A stretch of DNA of 64,000 nucleotides from UBA1563 sp041671545. Its GTDB lineage: Bacteria; Bacteroidota; Ignavibacteria; Ignavibacteriales; Ignavibacteriaceae. The DNA is taken from contig JBAZBI010000011.1 of assembly GCA_041671545.1 (NCBI GenBank), positions 75,390 to 139,389 of the forward strand. Reading direction: 5' to 3'. A model generated the notes under the pieces. The model had not been told where the DNA came from. It did no database searches and saw only the letters and a program-made list of their open reading frames with translations. Both the position numbers and the translations under genes were made by a program. This document shows positions 45,117 through 55,513 of the stretch, in pieces. Each line of letters opens with the position of its first letter. Positions within the stretch are counted from its first letter, which is position 1.

Positions 45117-46163
45117 ATGAAAAAACTATTTTTAATAATCTCATTCTTCGGAATCATGGTAAGTTTTTCGCTAACCGGATGCAAAAAAGAAGAAACTGCC
45201 GCAACGGAAGATATTATTCCTGTAAAAGTTGTTGAGCTGAAAAAAGAAAATGTCCGGAGAGTTATTACTTCTTCAGGTCAATTTTCTACCGATGATGAAA
45301 CTTTTCTTTCATTTAAGACCGGTGGAATTATTAAAACAATTTTTGTAAAAGAAGGTGATGCCGTAAAACGGGGACAACTACTCGCCGCACTTGAATTAAC
45401 CGAAATTAGCGCCGGAGTTTCGCAGGCGAATGCGGGTTACGAAAAAGCTTTGAGGGATTACAAAAGAGTGAACAATCTTTATAAAGACAGTGTCGCCACA
45501 CTTGTTCAATTACAAGATGCAAAAACGGGATTGGAAATTTCAACCCATCAACTTGAAATCGCAAATTATAATCTTCGTCATTCGGAAATAAAAGCGATTA
45601 CTGATGGATTTATTTTGAAGAAATATGTGACTGTAGGAACATTCGTTAGTCCCGGTATGCCGATTCTTCAAACAAACGGTGCAAGCAAGGGGAATTGGAT
45701 TTTAAAAGTCGGGGTGAGTGACAACGAATGGTCGTCTATAAAAATTAATGATACCGCCACAATTGAAATTGACGCGGTGCCCGATAAAAAATTCGAGGCA
45801 AAAGTTTTTCGCAAGTCCGAAGGGGTTGATCTTTATACCGGTACATTCACAATCGAATTGAAATTGACAACAAAACCAACAGTTCAATTAGCAAGTGGTT
45901 TATTTGGTAGGGCGGCAATCACTCCGGCACAAACGATCTCTTCATGGCTTGTATCATATGACGCTATCTTAGACGGAGACCGAAATTCGGCTTTTGTTTT
46001 TACAACCGATGATTACAAAACTGTTAGAAAAATGAAAGTAAATATTGTGGAGGTACGCGAAGATAATGTGCTGATTAGTGACGGATTGGAAAATTCTAAA
46101 GCCTTAATCACTTCCGGCAACGCGTATTTGAGCCACGGTTCATCAATCAGAGTTGTAAGGTAA
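45117..46163 (+). CDS. RND efflux periplasmic adaptor (membrane fusion) lipoprotein
   Basis: 348 residues. Lipoprotein signal ending FSLTGCKK. Lipoyl/biotinyl half-motifs FKTGGIIKTIFVKEGDAVKRGQLLA (residues about 69-93) and IKAITDGFILKKYVTVGTFVSPG flank a short helical hairpin; beta-barrel and membrane-proximal domains follow. Links the inner membrane pump to the TolC-like duct. 18 nt after the OMF gene and 7 nt before the pump gene. Confidence 0.92.
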   Translation: MKKLFLIISFFGIMVSFSLTGCKKEETAATEDIIPVKVVELKKENVRRVITSSGQFSTDDETFLSFKTGGIIKTIFVKEGDAVKRGQLLAALELTEISAGVSQANAGYEKALRDYKRVNNLYKDSVATLVQLQDAKTGLEISTHQLEIANYNLRHSEIKAITDGFILKKYVTVGTFVSPGMPILQTNGASKGNWILKVGVSDNEWSSIKINDTATIEIDAVPDKKFEAKVFRKSEGVDLYTGTFTIELKLTTKPTVQLASGLFGRAAITPAQTISSWLVSYDAILDGDRNSAFVFTTDDYKTVRKMKVNIVEVREDNVLISDGLENSKALITSGNAYLSHGSSIRVVR

Positions 46164-46170
46164 GACTTTT

Positions 46171-49100
46171 ATGAAAATATCAGAATATGCGGTAAAAAAT
46201 CCCCAACTTACGTTGCTTATTTTTCTAATGGCGGTTATCGTTGGAATAAACACAATTCTTAATATGCCCCGTTCGGAGGACCCGGAGATCACTGTTCCGG
46301 AATTTCCTATTGTGGTTATTTATCCGGGAACAAGTCCGGCGGATATGGAAAATCTGGTCGTTGATCCTCTAGAAAAAAAGCTTTCCGGCTTGGAAAATGT
46401 TAAGAAAATTACAAGTGAAATAAGTGACGGGCTTGCGGTTATTGACGTTAAATATAAACACGGAAGTAATGTAAATGATAAATACCAGGAAGTTATACGC
46501 GAAGTGAACAATATGCGCGGGCAGCTTCCAAAGGATATTTATAGTATCGAAATTCAGAAACTGCTTCCGTCAAATGTAAATGTGCTGCAGATTGCACTCG
46601 TTTCTGAGAATGCAAGTTTTGAAAAAATCCGGAAGACTGCAAAAGATTTGAAAGATGAACTGGGTAAACTTCCGGAGTTAAAAAATGTGGAGATACATGG
46701 GCTTCCCCAAAAAGTAGTGCGCGTTGAGTTGAAACTTGATAAAATGAGCGCTATGCATATTCCGCTTGATGCTGTGCTTGGAAGCGTGCAAAGCGAGGGG
46801 ATCAACATCCCCGGAGGCAATATTCAAGCGGGAACAAAGACCTTCAACATCAAAACAAGCGGCAATTATAAAACCCTTGAAGAAGTTCAAAACACTATCG
46901 TGTATGGGGCAAACGGCAAGAATATTTTACTTAAAGATGTGGCCGATGTTTTTTTCGATTATGATAAAGACCAGCACATTACACGGTTGAATGCGCATCG
47001 CTGTGTGTTTGTAGTTGCTGCGCAAAAACCGGGAGAAAATATTTCGCAAACTCAAAAAGTTTATTTCCCGGTTATAGAAAAATTCAAAACAACCTTGCCG
47101 CCGAACATCAACCTGGTTGCGCATTTCGATCAAGCGGAAAATGTGAACAACCGTTTGAAAAGCCTGGGGATTGATTTTTTAATCGCTATTGGTTTGGTAG
47201 CCTTAACACTTCTTCCGCTTGGGTCTCGCCCAACGGTTATTGTAATGGTTTCTATTCCACTTTCTCTTTCGATTGGGATTGTTATCATTCATCTGCTCGG
47301 TTTTACGTTAAACCAGTTAAGTATTGTAGGGTTGGTGGTTGCGCTTGGACTTTTGGTGGACGACAGCATTGTTGTTATCGAAAACATTGAACGTTGGCTA
47401 CGAGAAGGTTACTCGCGTTTTGAGGCTACAATAAAGGCTACAAAGCAGATAAGCATGGCTGTGGTTGGAACAACGGCAACATTGATCATCGCTTTTATGC
47501 CGCTTGCATTTTTACCGGAAGTGTCAGGAGATTTCATCAGAAGCCTTCCCGCCGCCGTCATCGCATCGGTATTTGCTTCGATGGTTGTTTCGCTAACGAT
47601 CATTCCATTTCTAGCAAATAAAATTTTGAAAGAACATGAACCGAATCCGGATGGGAATATTTTCATGCGTGGGCTGAAAAGAATTATTCGTGGTACGTAT
47701 TCAAAACTTTTAGATAAAGCGCTGGGACATCCTGTAAAAACTTTAGTGATAACAGTTGTCATCTTTGTTTGTTCACTAACACTTTTCCCGGTGATCGGAT
47801 TTAGTTTATTCCCTGCATCGGAGAAGCCGCAATTTTTAATTGAAATTTCTACACCTCTTCAATCCAATATCGATTATACAAATAAAATAACGCAAGAGAT
47901 TGAAACCGAATTGAAAAAAATTCCCGAAATAAAATACTTTGCAAGTAATGTTGGCAAAGGTAATCCGCAGATATATTACAATATTATTCAAGAACACGAA
48001 CGTTCTGATTTTGCACAAATTTTTGTTCAGTTAAAGGATGACACCAATCCTAAAAAAAAACTTGCACTTATTGAAGAGATGAGAAAAAGATGGTCTCCAT
48101 ATCAAGGAGCTAAAGTAGAAGTGAAAAACTTTGAGCAAGGTCCTCCGATTGTTGCACCGGTTGAAGTTCGGATTTTCGGAGATAATTTAGATACGCTTCG
48201 TTCAGTTGCGGCAAGAGTAGAATCACTTGTAAAAAATATTGAAGGAACTATATATATAAAAAATCCTCTGAGCAATTTGAAATCAGACATCAGGGTAAAG
48301 ATAAATAAAGAAAAAGCGCACATGCTTGGTATCCCAACGATCAATATTGCAAAGACGATAAGGCTTGCCGTAGCCGGATTTAATGCTGCCAAGTTAACCG
48401 ATGACGATGGAGAAAATTTCGAAGTGCTGCTAACTAAATCAAAAAAGAATAGCGTATCGCTTAGCGCGTTTGATAACCTGTACGTTAATAATGTTCAGGG
48501 AATGCCGGTTCCACTTTCACAGGTTGCAACATTACAGTTGGAATCTTCTCCGGTACGCATCGATCATAATAATAAAACAAGAGTCACTTCGATTAATGCT
48601 TTTGTGAAGAAAGGATATTTGAACGATAAAGTTATTCAAAATGTTGTAGCGCAAATGGAAGAATTGAAATTGCCCGATGGATTTCATTTTGAGATGGGAG
48701 GAGAATTGGAATCGCGCCAGGATTCTTTCGGCGGATTTGGAACGGTTATTATTATAACCCTCTTTCTTTTTATTATTGTACTGATCTTAGAATTTAAAAC
48801 ATTCAAAAGTACTTTAATTGTTCTTTCGGTTATTCCTTTGGGAATTGTCGGCGCAGTGATAGCTCTTTTGCTTACCGGTAACTCTCTTTCATTTGTAGCC
48901 GTCATCGGGTTGATCGCCTTAGCCGGTATTGAAGTAAAGAACACAATTCTACTTGTTGATTTCACAAATCAGTTACGGCAACAAGGGAAATCGCTGTATG
49001 AAGCAATTAGAGAAGCGGGGGAAGTCCGTTTTCTTCCGATCATTTTAACTTCGCTTACTGCTATCGGCGGACTCATTCCGATTGCCGTTTCATCGAATCC

Positions 49101-49215
49101 TTTAATTTCTCCACTTGCAATTGTAGTAATTGGTGGTTTAATTAGTTCAACCCTTCTTTCGCGAGTTGTAACGCCGGTAGTATATCAATTAATTCCGCCG
49201 GAAATTGAAAGTTGA
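46171..49215 (+). CDS. RND family efflux pump permease
   Basis: 1014 residues, a full-length RND transporter with twelve predicted membrane helices and two large periplasmic loops. Seen: N-terminal helix ending in NMPRSEDPEITVPEFPI, TM4 region GLVVALGLLVDDSIVVIENIER with the proton-relay Asp pair, PLAFLPEVSGDFIRSLPAAV, second-half TM block LSFVAVIGLIALAGIEVKNTILLVDF and FLPIILTSLTAIGGLIPIA. Similar to HAE-1/HME-like drug or metal exporters; the specific substrate cannot be decided. Driven by proton motive force, TetR-controlled. Confidence 0.93.
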   Translation: MKISEYAVKNPQLTLLIFLMAVIVGINTILNMPRSEDPEITVPEFPIVVIYPGTSPADMENLVVDPLEKKLSGLENVKKITSEISDGLAVIDVKYKHGSNVNDKYQEVIREVNNMRGQLPKDIYSIEIQKLLPSNVNVLQIALVSENASFEKIRKTAKDLKDELGKLPELKNVEIHGLPQKVVRVELKLDKMSAMHIPLDAVLGSVQSEGINIPGGNIQAGTKTFNIKTSGNYKTLEEVQNTIVYGANGKNILLKDVADVFFDYDKDQHITRLNAHRCVFVVAAQKPGENISQTQKVYFPVIEKFKTTLPPNINLVAHFDQAENVNNRLKSLGIDFLIAIGLVALTLLPLGSRPTVIVMVSIPLSLSIGIVIIHLLGFTLNQLSIVGLVVALGLLVDDSIVVIENIERWLREGYSRFEATIKATKQISMAVVGTTATLIIAFMPLAFLPEVSGDFIRSLPAAVIASVFASMVVSLTIIPFLANKILKEHEPNPDGNIFMRGLKRIIRGTYSKLLDKALGHPVKTLVITVVIFVCSLTLFPVIGFSLFPASEKPQFLIEISTPLQSNIDYTNKITQEIETELKKIPEIKYFASNVGKGNPQIYYNIIQEHERSDFAQIFVQLKDDTNPKKKLALIEEMRKRWSPYQGAKVEVKNFEQGPPIVAPVEVRIFGDNLDTLRSVAARVESLVKNIEGTIYIKNPLSNLKSDIRVKINKEKAHMLGIPTINIAKTIRLAVAGFNAAKLTDDDGENFEVLLTKSKKNSVSLSAFDNLYVNNVQGMPVPLSQVATLQLESSPVRIDHNNKTRVTSINAFVKKGYLNDKVIQNVVAQMEELKLPDGFHFEMGGELESRQDSFGGFGTVIIITLFLFIIVLILEFKTFKSTLIVLSVIPLGIVGAVIALLLTGNSLSFVAVIGLIALAGIEVKNTILLVDFTNQLRQQGKSLYEAIREAGEVRFLPIILTSLTAIGGLIPIAVSSNPLISPLAIVVIGGLISSTLLSRVVTPVVYQLIPPEIES

Positions 49216-49241
49216 AAAAAGTATAATCATTAAATAGTTAA

Positions 49242-49266
49242 TGAGGTGAACAAAGCGTTCACCTCA
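49242..49266. terminator. Terminator hairpin after the RND operon
   Basis: Perfect 10-bp stem TGAGGTGAAC (49242-49251) and GTTCACCTCA (49257-49266) with a 5-nt loop, between convergent genes. T-rich sequence follows at a short distance. Confidence 0.75.
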
Positions 49267-49287
49267 CTTCTTAGTTGTTGATTTTTC

Positions 49288-50106
49288 TTAAATTATTTTG
49301 AGCGAGGTCATCGTCAAAGAGCCCATCACCGCTTTATCATTAAAGAAGTTGATGCTTTCATCTTTTTGTTGAAGCGCTAAAACATAAAGCAACGGCAGAA
49401 AATGTTCCGGTGTCGGGATAGCAAGTTGAATTGATTTCTCCAGCGATTTGTAATTGATCAGATATTTGTGGTCGCCGGATAAAATGGATTTCTTAATTAT
49501 TTCATTTGCTTCAACGGCCCATTCAAATCCAAATTCCGACTCATTAATTTTGTTCCAAGCGATCACCCCTAAATTGTGAACAATATTTCCGCTGCCGATA
49601 ATCAACACACCTTTTTCTCACAATGCTGAAAGTTCTTTCGCCAATTCGTAGTGAGATTGCGGTGTTTTTTTGTAATCCAAACTTAGTTGAACGATCGGAA
49701 TTTCTGCTGAAGGATAAAGATGTTTTAATACGCTCCAGCATCCGTGATCAAGTCCCCAACTTTCATCAAAAGAAATGTTAGCTTTTGTTACAGATGATTT
49801 AGTTTCATCGGCAAGTTCCGGAGACCCGTGGGCGGGATATTCTACCGCATAAAGTTTCGGAGGAAAGCCGCCAAAGTCATGAATGGTTCTTGGTTTTTCC
49901 ATTGCTGTAACTTGTGTTCCATCGGTTTCCCAATGTGCGGAGATGCATAAAATGGCATTCGGTTTTGGTAACTCTTTTGCAATACTCCTCCAGCCGTTTA
50001 CAAATTCGTTCTCTTCAATTGCATTCATCGGACTTCCATGTCCGACAAATAATAGCGGCATCCGTTCCGTTTTTGTAAGAATTGTTTGAAGTGAATTAAT
50101 TGACAA
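49288..50106 (-). pseudogene. YgiD/DODA-type extradiol dioxygenase with internal stop
   Basis: Same length and reading frame as the intact copy at 59577-60395, which it resembles at about four residues in five. A TGA at 49618-49620 replaces the CGA-type Arg codon of ASLRQKG (here SAL-stop-EKG), splitting the product into 162 N-terminal residues (49618-50106) and 106 C-terminal residues (49288-49608). The N part keeps FVGHGSPMNAI, SAHW and DHGCWSV; the C part keeps IGSGNIVHNLG and TPEHFLPLLY. TTG start with GAGGAAC upstream. It follows a CXXCH kinase gene by 13 nt, the same arrangement as at 60.4 kb. A single transition is enough to explain the stop. Confidence 0.85.
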
Positions 50107-50119
50107 GGTTGTTCCTCAA

Positions 50120-51691
50120 TTATTTTTCCGGCACTGAGAAATAAAAAGTTGATCCTACACCTTCTTGGCTCTCAACCCAAATTTTGCCGCCATGTTTTTC
50201 TACAAATTCTTTACACAGCAATAAACCGAGTCCCGTGCTCAATTCTCCTTCAGTACCAAGCCGTCCGACTTTTTCTTCCAGCTTAAACAACTTAGCAACT
50301 AAAGATTCCGGCATACCGATTCCGCTATCCGAGATTGATATTTCAATCATTTTGTTTCCAATCTCTTTCGACTTTACTAAAACAGTTCCTTCATTCTGTG
50401 TGAACTTAATTGCGTTCGATAAAAGATTACGCAAAACAGAATTTAACATCGCTTCATCAGCAAAAACTTTTTGGTTATCCGGTACCTCCGAAAATAATTT
50501 TATCTCTTTTTGTTTTCCCAATTTATCAATCAGATTAATGTTGCTGTTTATAAAGTCGGCTAAATTGATTTCTTTTGGCTCCCAGGCGACCGAACCTTTT
50601 TGAACTTTCGCCCATTCTAGCAAGTTTGTTAAAAGTTTATAAAGATTAATTGCCGAGCGATTCATTTCACTGCTTATGGTTAATAACTCTTCACGTGAAA
50701 AACCGTGTTCGTTATCCGCCATTATTTCCGTCATACCGATAAACCCTTGAAACGGACTTCTTAGATCGTGAGCGATGATGGAGAAGAATTTGTCTTTTTC
50801 AGAATTTATTTTCTCTAACTTTTCTTTTGTCTCGGTAAGTTTTTCCACAAGGATATTTTTCTCCGATAGATTTTCCTCAATCACTTTTTTCGAGATTTGT
50901 AAATCTTCATTTAGCCGCTTCATTGCATCTTCATATTCATCTCTCTTTGTGATGTAGATAAGGAATCGTCTTTTAACTACCGATATACCGACAAAACCTA
51001 AAAGCCAAATAATTCCATATCGCATCAATATCGTTTCAGTCTGTTTAGTAATGGAAGCTTCATAAAGTTTCCATGGCACCGAAGAACTTATCCCTCCGCG
51101 TATTTCTCCTACTTTATAACCTTGTGCTTTATGACATTTTAAACACTCCGCATCAGTAACTAAAGGCGCCATAAACCTGAAAAATTTTTCATTCTGTATG
51201 TAGTCGAATCCAAAATATTCTTTAGACCCTTTCTCAAAAGAATGTAGAGCTTTTGTTTCCCATTCATCGGCGCTGTTTTCTTTGCGGATAGGATTTAGGC
51301 TTGTTATGTGTCCTTTGATGCCAGATTTTTTGAATGATAACTCATGCACTTCTCTTGTAACATATGCCGGGTTCATCAAAGTAAGTTTTCGATTCGAGGG
51401 AGTTATGATGTCCCTCTCTTTAATTTTTGAAAGATAAGGATTGGGTTGAGTTTTGCCCGTAACCGGCACATAAACTCCACCGTGTTCTGCAACCCATGAT
51501 CTAAACATCACATCTTTTTCATAACCCTGATAAGCTTCCCGTCTGACTAAAATCAAAGTCTCCGAGTACGTAGTTTGATAAGCCCAGAATGCAATTACAC
51601 CAACAATAATCGTCCACCCAACAAGCAGTAAATTGAACGATACCATCATCGGGTATTTAAAATTTCGTCTGAAAATTTTAGTAATTCTCAC
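50120..51691 (-). CDS. Sensor histidine kinase with DUF3365 haem-type sensor
   Basis: 523 residues. TM1 at about 19-38, periplasmic DUF3365 (Tll0287-like) domain at about 40-215 with haem-c motif CLKCH (183-187), TM2 at about 222-241, then a coiled coil and kinase core: IAHDLRSPFQGF (phospho-acceptor His about 315), NLLSNAIKFTQ (N box), SDSGIGMPE, STGLGLLLCKEF. Tll0287-like domains bind c-type haem and are linked to redox or ligand sensing. No receiver domain and no response regulator gene beside it. Upstream of the broken dioxygenase gene, probably one transcript. Confidence 0.87.
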   Translation of the reverse strand: MRITKIFRRNFKYPMMVSFNLLLVGWTIIVGVIAFWAYQTTYSETLILVRREAYQGYEKDVMFRSWVAEHGGVYVPVTGKTQPNPYLSKIKERDIITPSNRKLTLMNPAYVTREVHELSFKKSGIKGHITSLNPIRKENSADEWETKALHSFEKGSKEYFGFDYIQNEKFFRFMAPLVTDAECLKCHKAQGYKVGEIRGGISSSVPWKLYEASITKQTETILMRYGIIWLLGFVGISVVKRRFLIYITKRDEYEDAMKRLNEDLQISKKVIEENLSEKNILVEKLTETKEKLEKINSEKDKFFSIIAHDLRSPFQGFIGMTEIMADNEHGFSREELLTISSEMNRSAINLYKLLTNLLEWAKVQKGSVAWEPKEINLADFINSNINLIDKLGKQKEIKLFSEVPDNQKVFADEAMLNSVLRNLLSNAIKFTQNEGTVLVKSKEIGNKMIEISISDSGIGMPESLVAKLFKLEEKVGRLGTEGELSTGLGLLLCKEFVEKHGGKIWVESQEGVGSTFYFSVPEK

Positions 51692-52034
51692 AGTTTCATC
51701 TTCATTTAGTATTCTTTGGTTTCTATCCTCTGATACGTATTTCGTTGGAATAAAGTTACTGCAAATATACTTATTATTCGTAAGTCATAAAAAATAATTG
51801 GGCGGTACCACCAAAGGAGAGTGAAAGCTTAAATGTGAAGTTAGAAAGGGGGAATTTTAATATATCACCCTACGCAGTTATATCGGCAATTGTCATTCTA
51901 TGCAATCCGCCGATGCTGAGAAGAATCTAAAAATTACGTTTCAACTCAGCCTAAAGATTCTTCACTGCGTTCCGTTCAGAAAGACAACCTGTGTAACGTT
52001 AGTTAATAATCACTCGTTGTAGAATTAAATATTT
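51692..52034. other. Gene-free gap upstream of the DUF3365 kinase
   Basis: 343 bp. Contains the nested inverted repeat at 51890-51987 and a GGTACC-centred palindrome near 51806. No convincing promoter identified for the kinase, though one must lie here. Confidence 0.5.
51890..51987. repeat. Nested inverted repeat (GTCATTCT/AAGAATCT type)
   Basis: Outer arms TTGTCATTCT (51890-51899) and AGAAAGACAA (51978-51987), one mismatch. Inner arms GAAGAATCT (51920-51928) and AGATTCTTC (51955-51963), perfect. GCTGAG/CTCAGC lies within. It has the look of a short non-coding palindromic element of the kind seen in many environmental genomes. Confidence 0.6.
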
Positions 52035-55000
52035 TCATCCAAAAAACTTTTCTATTTTCTCAAGTAAAGCGGTTTTGGTGAACGGTTTAGCTAAATAATC
52101 ATCGCAGCCGGCATCTAAAGCGTTTTGACGATCTCTCTCAAGAGCGTGAGCTGTAACGGCAATGATTGGAGTCTTTTGATTTTCACCGAACGATCTTAAC
52201 TCTCTGGTTAATTCCAATCCGTTCTTCGACCCATTGATGGAAATGTCCATTAATATTATATCAACTTTATTTTTGTTGAGAATTTGAAGAGCTTCATCGT
52301 AAGAATTTGCTACCAGGGTTTTATAAGAATTTTCCAGTAATCTTGTTATTACAACTTGATTTACTTTGTCATCTTCTACTATCAAAATCAGACAAGAACT
52401 TGTTGAAGTTTTGGTTTTACGTGAAGGAACAGTCACTTCTTGTTTGACTTCTTCTTTTTTTCGTCTGGTCTCTGTTGAAAAAACAACCGTAAATGTAGTC
52501 CCTTCTCCCTTTTTACTAACCACGGAGATTGAAGCGTTGTTCAGATCCAGAAATTTTTTTGCTAACGATAAACCGAGCCCGACTCCTTCATAAGCTCTTC
52601 CATATCCCATATCTTCTTGTCTATATGGTTCAAATAGATGTTCGCAATATTCTTCACTTATGCCGATGCCGGTATCCCGTATTTCAAGAATAACTTCGTC
52701 ATTTGTCTCTTTGCGAAGAACTATGCTGACTTCTCCCTTTTGAGTATATTTTACAGCATTATCTATCAGCTGGTAGATTGATTGGGTTATAGAGTATTCG
52801 TTGGCAAAAAGAATTACTTCGCCAATTTGGTTTTTGAAATTAATTTTGAGTGAAGCTGCTTCCGCTGTTGCTAAAAATTCCTTCAGTAATTTTTCACATA
52901 TTGAGGTAAGATTTATTTCTGTCGGGATAACTTTAAAATCACCCGATTGCAGGCGTGAAATGTTTAAGATCATATCGATGGTTCTAATTATTCGCCTACT
53001 TGATCTTTCAATACCGGAGAAGAAAGGTTCCTCATTTGCGGTAATGTATTGGGAAAAAGTATCCTTTATAATGCTCGTCATTCCCAAAATACCGTTTAGA
53101 GGAGTTCTGATTTCATGAGACATGTTGGCGATAAATCCGTCTTTCACTTTATTGGCGCTTTCGGCTTTTTCTTTTTCTGAAATCAGTTCCGACTCAGCTT
53201 TTTTTCGTTCGGTAATATCGGTAGCTATTCCAATAAGATAATTTGGTTTGCCATTTACTTTTTCAATAATTGTAGTTGAAAGGAGAATGGGGAATTCACT
53301 TCCATCTTTTCGCCTGTTGACGAGTTCTCCATTCCATCCGCCAAGCAAAGTAGCGGGAAGAACTTCATCCGATGCTTTCCGGGGACTTTTCAGAGAACCA
53401 ACTATCGTTATATTTTGTCCTATCAATTCTTTTTCACTATAACCATAAGTTTTTAGAAAGGCTTCGTTAACAAAAAGGATCGTATTTTCAATATCGGTTA
53501 TGCTAACACATTCATTTATCTTTTTAAGAGCTGTGGTGTGCATTTTAATTTCTACTTCTGCATGCTTGCGCTCGGTAATGTCTCGATTGCTTATGCGCCT
53601 ACCAAGGAATTTATTATTAGAATCGAAAATGGGTCGACAGATGTGATGAATAAATACAATGGTTCCATCTTTTTTTGTAATTCTGTATTCCAGTTCATCC
53701 ACTTTATCTCTATTCTCGCACTTAAAATCCTTTTCGTGATGATCGATCATAAATGCGGAATCTTCGGGGTGAATGATTTTTTCAAGCAGAGCAGGATCGG
53801 CAATAAACTCGTTCCAGGTATAACCTGTAATTCGTTTACATGAAGGTGAAGTGTAAACAATTTTTTTATCCTCGTTTTCCCAATATTCCCAGTCATATGT
53901 AAAATCTGCGACTGTACGGAATTTTAGTTCGCTTGCCTTAATTTTTTCAGTTGCTTCTTTTCTTTCGTCAAGAAGGCGGATTTTTTCCAACGTGATACTT
54001 ACCTGTTTACTGACGGAATCAAGAAAATCAACTTCTTCTTTTGTCCATTCTCTTTTCTGATGGGTTTCATTAAGTACTAATAAGTAATACCCTTTTGGAT
54101 AAAAAGAAAATGGATACCAGAGAGCGCTTTTTATTTCCATAACTTCATGCAGTATTTTATCCGAATGATCAGCTAATAGCGCTGGATTTATTTCATTGAA
54201 ATGGCTTACCAAATAATGTCCGGTATTTTTCATTTCTGTTATACCGCTAATGAAAATATCGATAGGATAAATTCCTTTCGTAGGTTGAATATCGGAATAG
54301 TTCGGATTTATCCTTTCGCTGAAAGCCGTTAATTGGTTCTCCGGGAAATTAACGTCATAGATCAAACAACGATCGACATCAAGCGTTTCGCCCAAAATAT
54401 CAGTTGTTTTTTCTAGGATAGTGTTGCTCTCTTCGGTAGAAATTATCACACTTGCAATTTCATTAAGCGCGTTCGCAAAGCGTAATTGCTGCCGGATGGC
54501 AGATTCCATTTTTTTTCGTTCGGAAATATCCCTTGTAATGGTTAATACTCCTGTTGGTTTAAGTTTGGCATCTCTTATAAATGAAGTTGAGAGCTCTACC
54601 CAAATAGTAGATCCATTTTTACAATACTGTTCAAGCTCAAGTATAACCGTTCTTGATGGATCGGCATTCGGGCTGTTCTCCAAAACCATTTGGCTTGCGA
54701 ACACTTTTTTTACTTTTTGAAGGGATGAGGGAGTTAAGATTTGATCCAAGGATTGAGCAATTGTTTCTTTCGCAGTATATCCCCGCAGTTTTAATATTGA
54801 AGGGCTTACAAATGTGCAATGAAGATCAAGGTCATAGGCGGCTATTGTGTCTGCAGTATTTTCAGCGATAAGACGAAACTTCTCTTCACTTTCTCTAATG
54901 GTTTCTTCCGCTTGCTTTCGCTCGGTGATATCCCGGAAGATTACAACAGCTCCGATAACTTTTTCATTTTCTAAAATTGGGGTTGTACTAAAATCAACCG

Positions 55001-55445
55001 GAAATCCGGAACCATCTTTTCGCCAAAAATATTCCTCGCCGGAATGCGAAGTGCCGTCTTGTAGAGTGGCATAAATATGGCAATCTTCACACGGATAGGA
55101 TTCACCGGTTGGAAGAGAATAATGCCAGATAGCATGACTGAACTTTCCAACCAATTCATTTACATTAAAACCAAGTAATTTTGCAGCAGCTTGATTGACA
55201 AAAGTATGATTACCATTTAGATCAAGGCCAAAGATTCCTTCCCCCGCGCTTTCCAAAATCAAGTTGAAAGTTTGTTCTTCCCTCAGTTTTTTTACGTCGT
55301 ATTCAGCTTTAGCTTTTAAACGGTTGCTCTGATAAATTTTAAGAAAACCTGCAATCAACGTAAGCGCTATCAACGCGAAAAGAATAAATGTGGTTCTGTT
55401 ATGTTTGTCTAAAAAACCGGTTACTTCATCGGATGGAAGATTCAA
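52035..55445 (-). CDS. Hybrid sensor kinase, C-terminal part of a frameshifted gene
   Basis: About 1,136 residues with no proper start (TTG at 55445; the correct frame continues upstream to about 55552). Order: TM2 (about 20-38), PAS (55-175, GNHTFVNQAAAKLLGF), PAS (about 180-305), GAF (about 320-490), PAS (about 500-625), PAS (about 630-755), HisKA with NMSHEIRTPLNGILGM (about 795), HATPase (about 880-1000, GLGLSLAKKF), receiver (about 1015-1136) with acceptor Asp in ILMDIS and Lys in LAKPF. Multi-input kinase with its own receiver. It continues, after adding one A at the T7 run 55553-55559, from the sensor part at 55514-56314. Confidence 0.85.
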   Translation of the reverse strand: MNLPSDEVTGFLDKHNRTTFILFALIALTLIAGFLKIYQSNRLKAKAEYDVKKLREEQTFNLILESAGEGIFGLDLNGNHTFVNQAAAKLLGFNVNELVGKFSHAIWHYSLPTGESYPCEDCHIYATLQDGTSHSGEEYFWRKDGSGFPVDFSTTPILENEKVIGAVVIFRDITERKQAEETIRESEEKFRLIAENTADTIAAYDLDLHCTFVSPSILKLRGYTAKETIAQSLDQILTPSSLQKVKKVFASQMVLENSPNADPSRTVILELEQYCKNGSTIWVELSTSFIRDAKLKPTGVLTITRDISERKKMESAIRQQLRFANALNEIASVIISTEESNTILEKTTDILGETLDVDRCLIYDVNFPENQLTAFSERINPNYSDIQPTKGIYPIDIFISGITEMKNTGHYLVSHFNEINPALLADHSDKILHEVMEIKSALWYPFSFYPKGYYLLVLNETHQKREWTKEEVDFLDSVSKQVSITLEKIRLLDERKEATEKIKASELKFRTVADFTYDWEYWENEDKKIVYTSPSCKRITGYTWNEFIADPALLEKIIHPEDSAFMIDHHEKDFKCENRDKVDELEYRITKKDGTIVFIHHICRPIFDSNNKFLGRRISNRDITERKHAEVEIKMHTTALKKINECVSITDIENTILFVNEAFLKTYGYSEKELIGQNITIVGSLKSPRKASDEVLPATLLGGWNGELVNRRKDGSEFPILLSTTIIEKVNGKPNYLIGIATDITERKKAESELISEKEKAESANKVKDGFIANMSHEIRTPLNGILGMTSIIKDTFSQYITANEEPFFSGIERSSRRIIRTIDMILNISRLQSGDFKVIPTEINLTSICEKLLKEFLATAEAASLKINFKNQIGEVILFANEYSITQSIYQLIDNAVKYTQKGEVSIVLRKETNDEVILEIRDTGIGISEEYCEHLFEPYRQEDMGYGRAYEGVGLGLSLAKKFLDLNNASISVVSKKGEGTTFTVVFSTETRRKKEEVKQEVTVPSRKTKTSTSSCLILIVEDDKVNQVVITRLLENSYKTLVANSYDEALQILNKNKVDIILMDISINGSKNGLELTRELRSFGENQKTPIIAVTAHALERDRQNALDAGCDDYLAKPFTKTALLEKIEKFFG

Positions 55446-55513
55446 AACAACCGTCCATGATATGTTGTTATATGTTAACGATGCAAAACCAGCTAATTTT
55501 TTCGGTTTATTTT

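Noticed and set aside
46554..46990. Open frames antisense to the RND pump
   Set aside because: They lie inside a fully recognisable pump gene and have no features of their own.
49618..49620. Selenocysteine or programmed readthrough at the internal TGA
   Set aside because: The aligned residue in the intact copy is Arg, not Cys, and no hairpin of SECIS type is apparent after the TGA. A simple nonsense change is the better reading.
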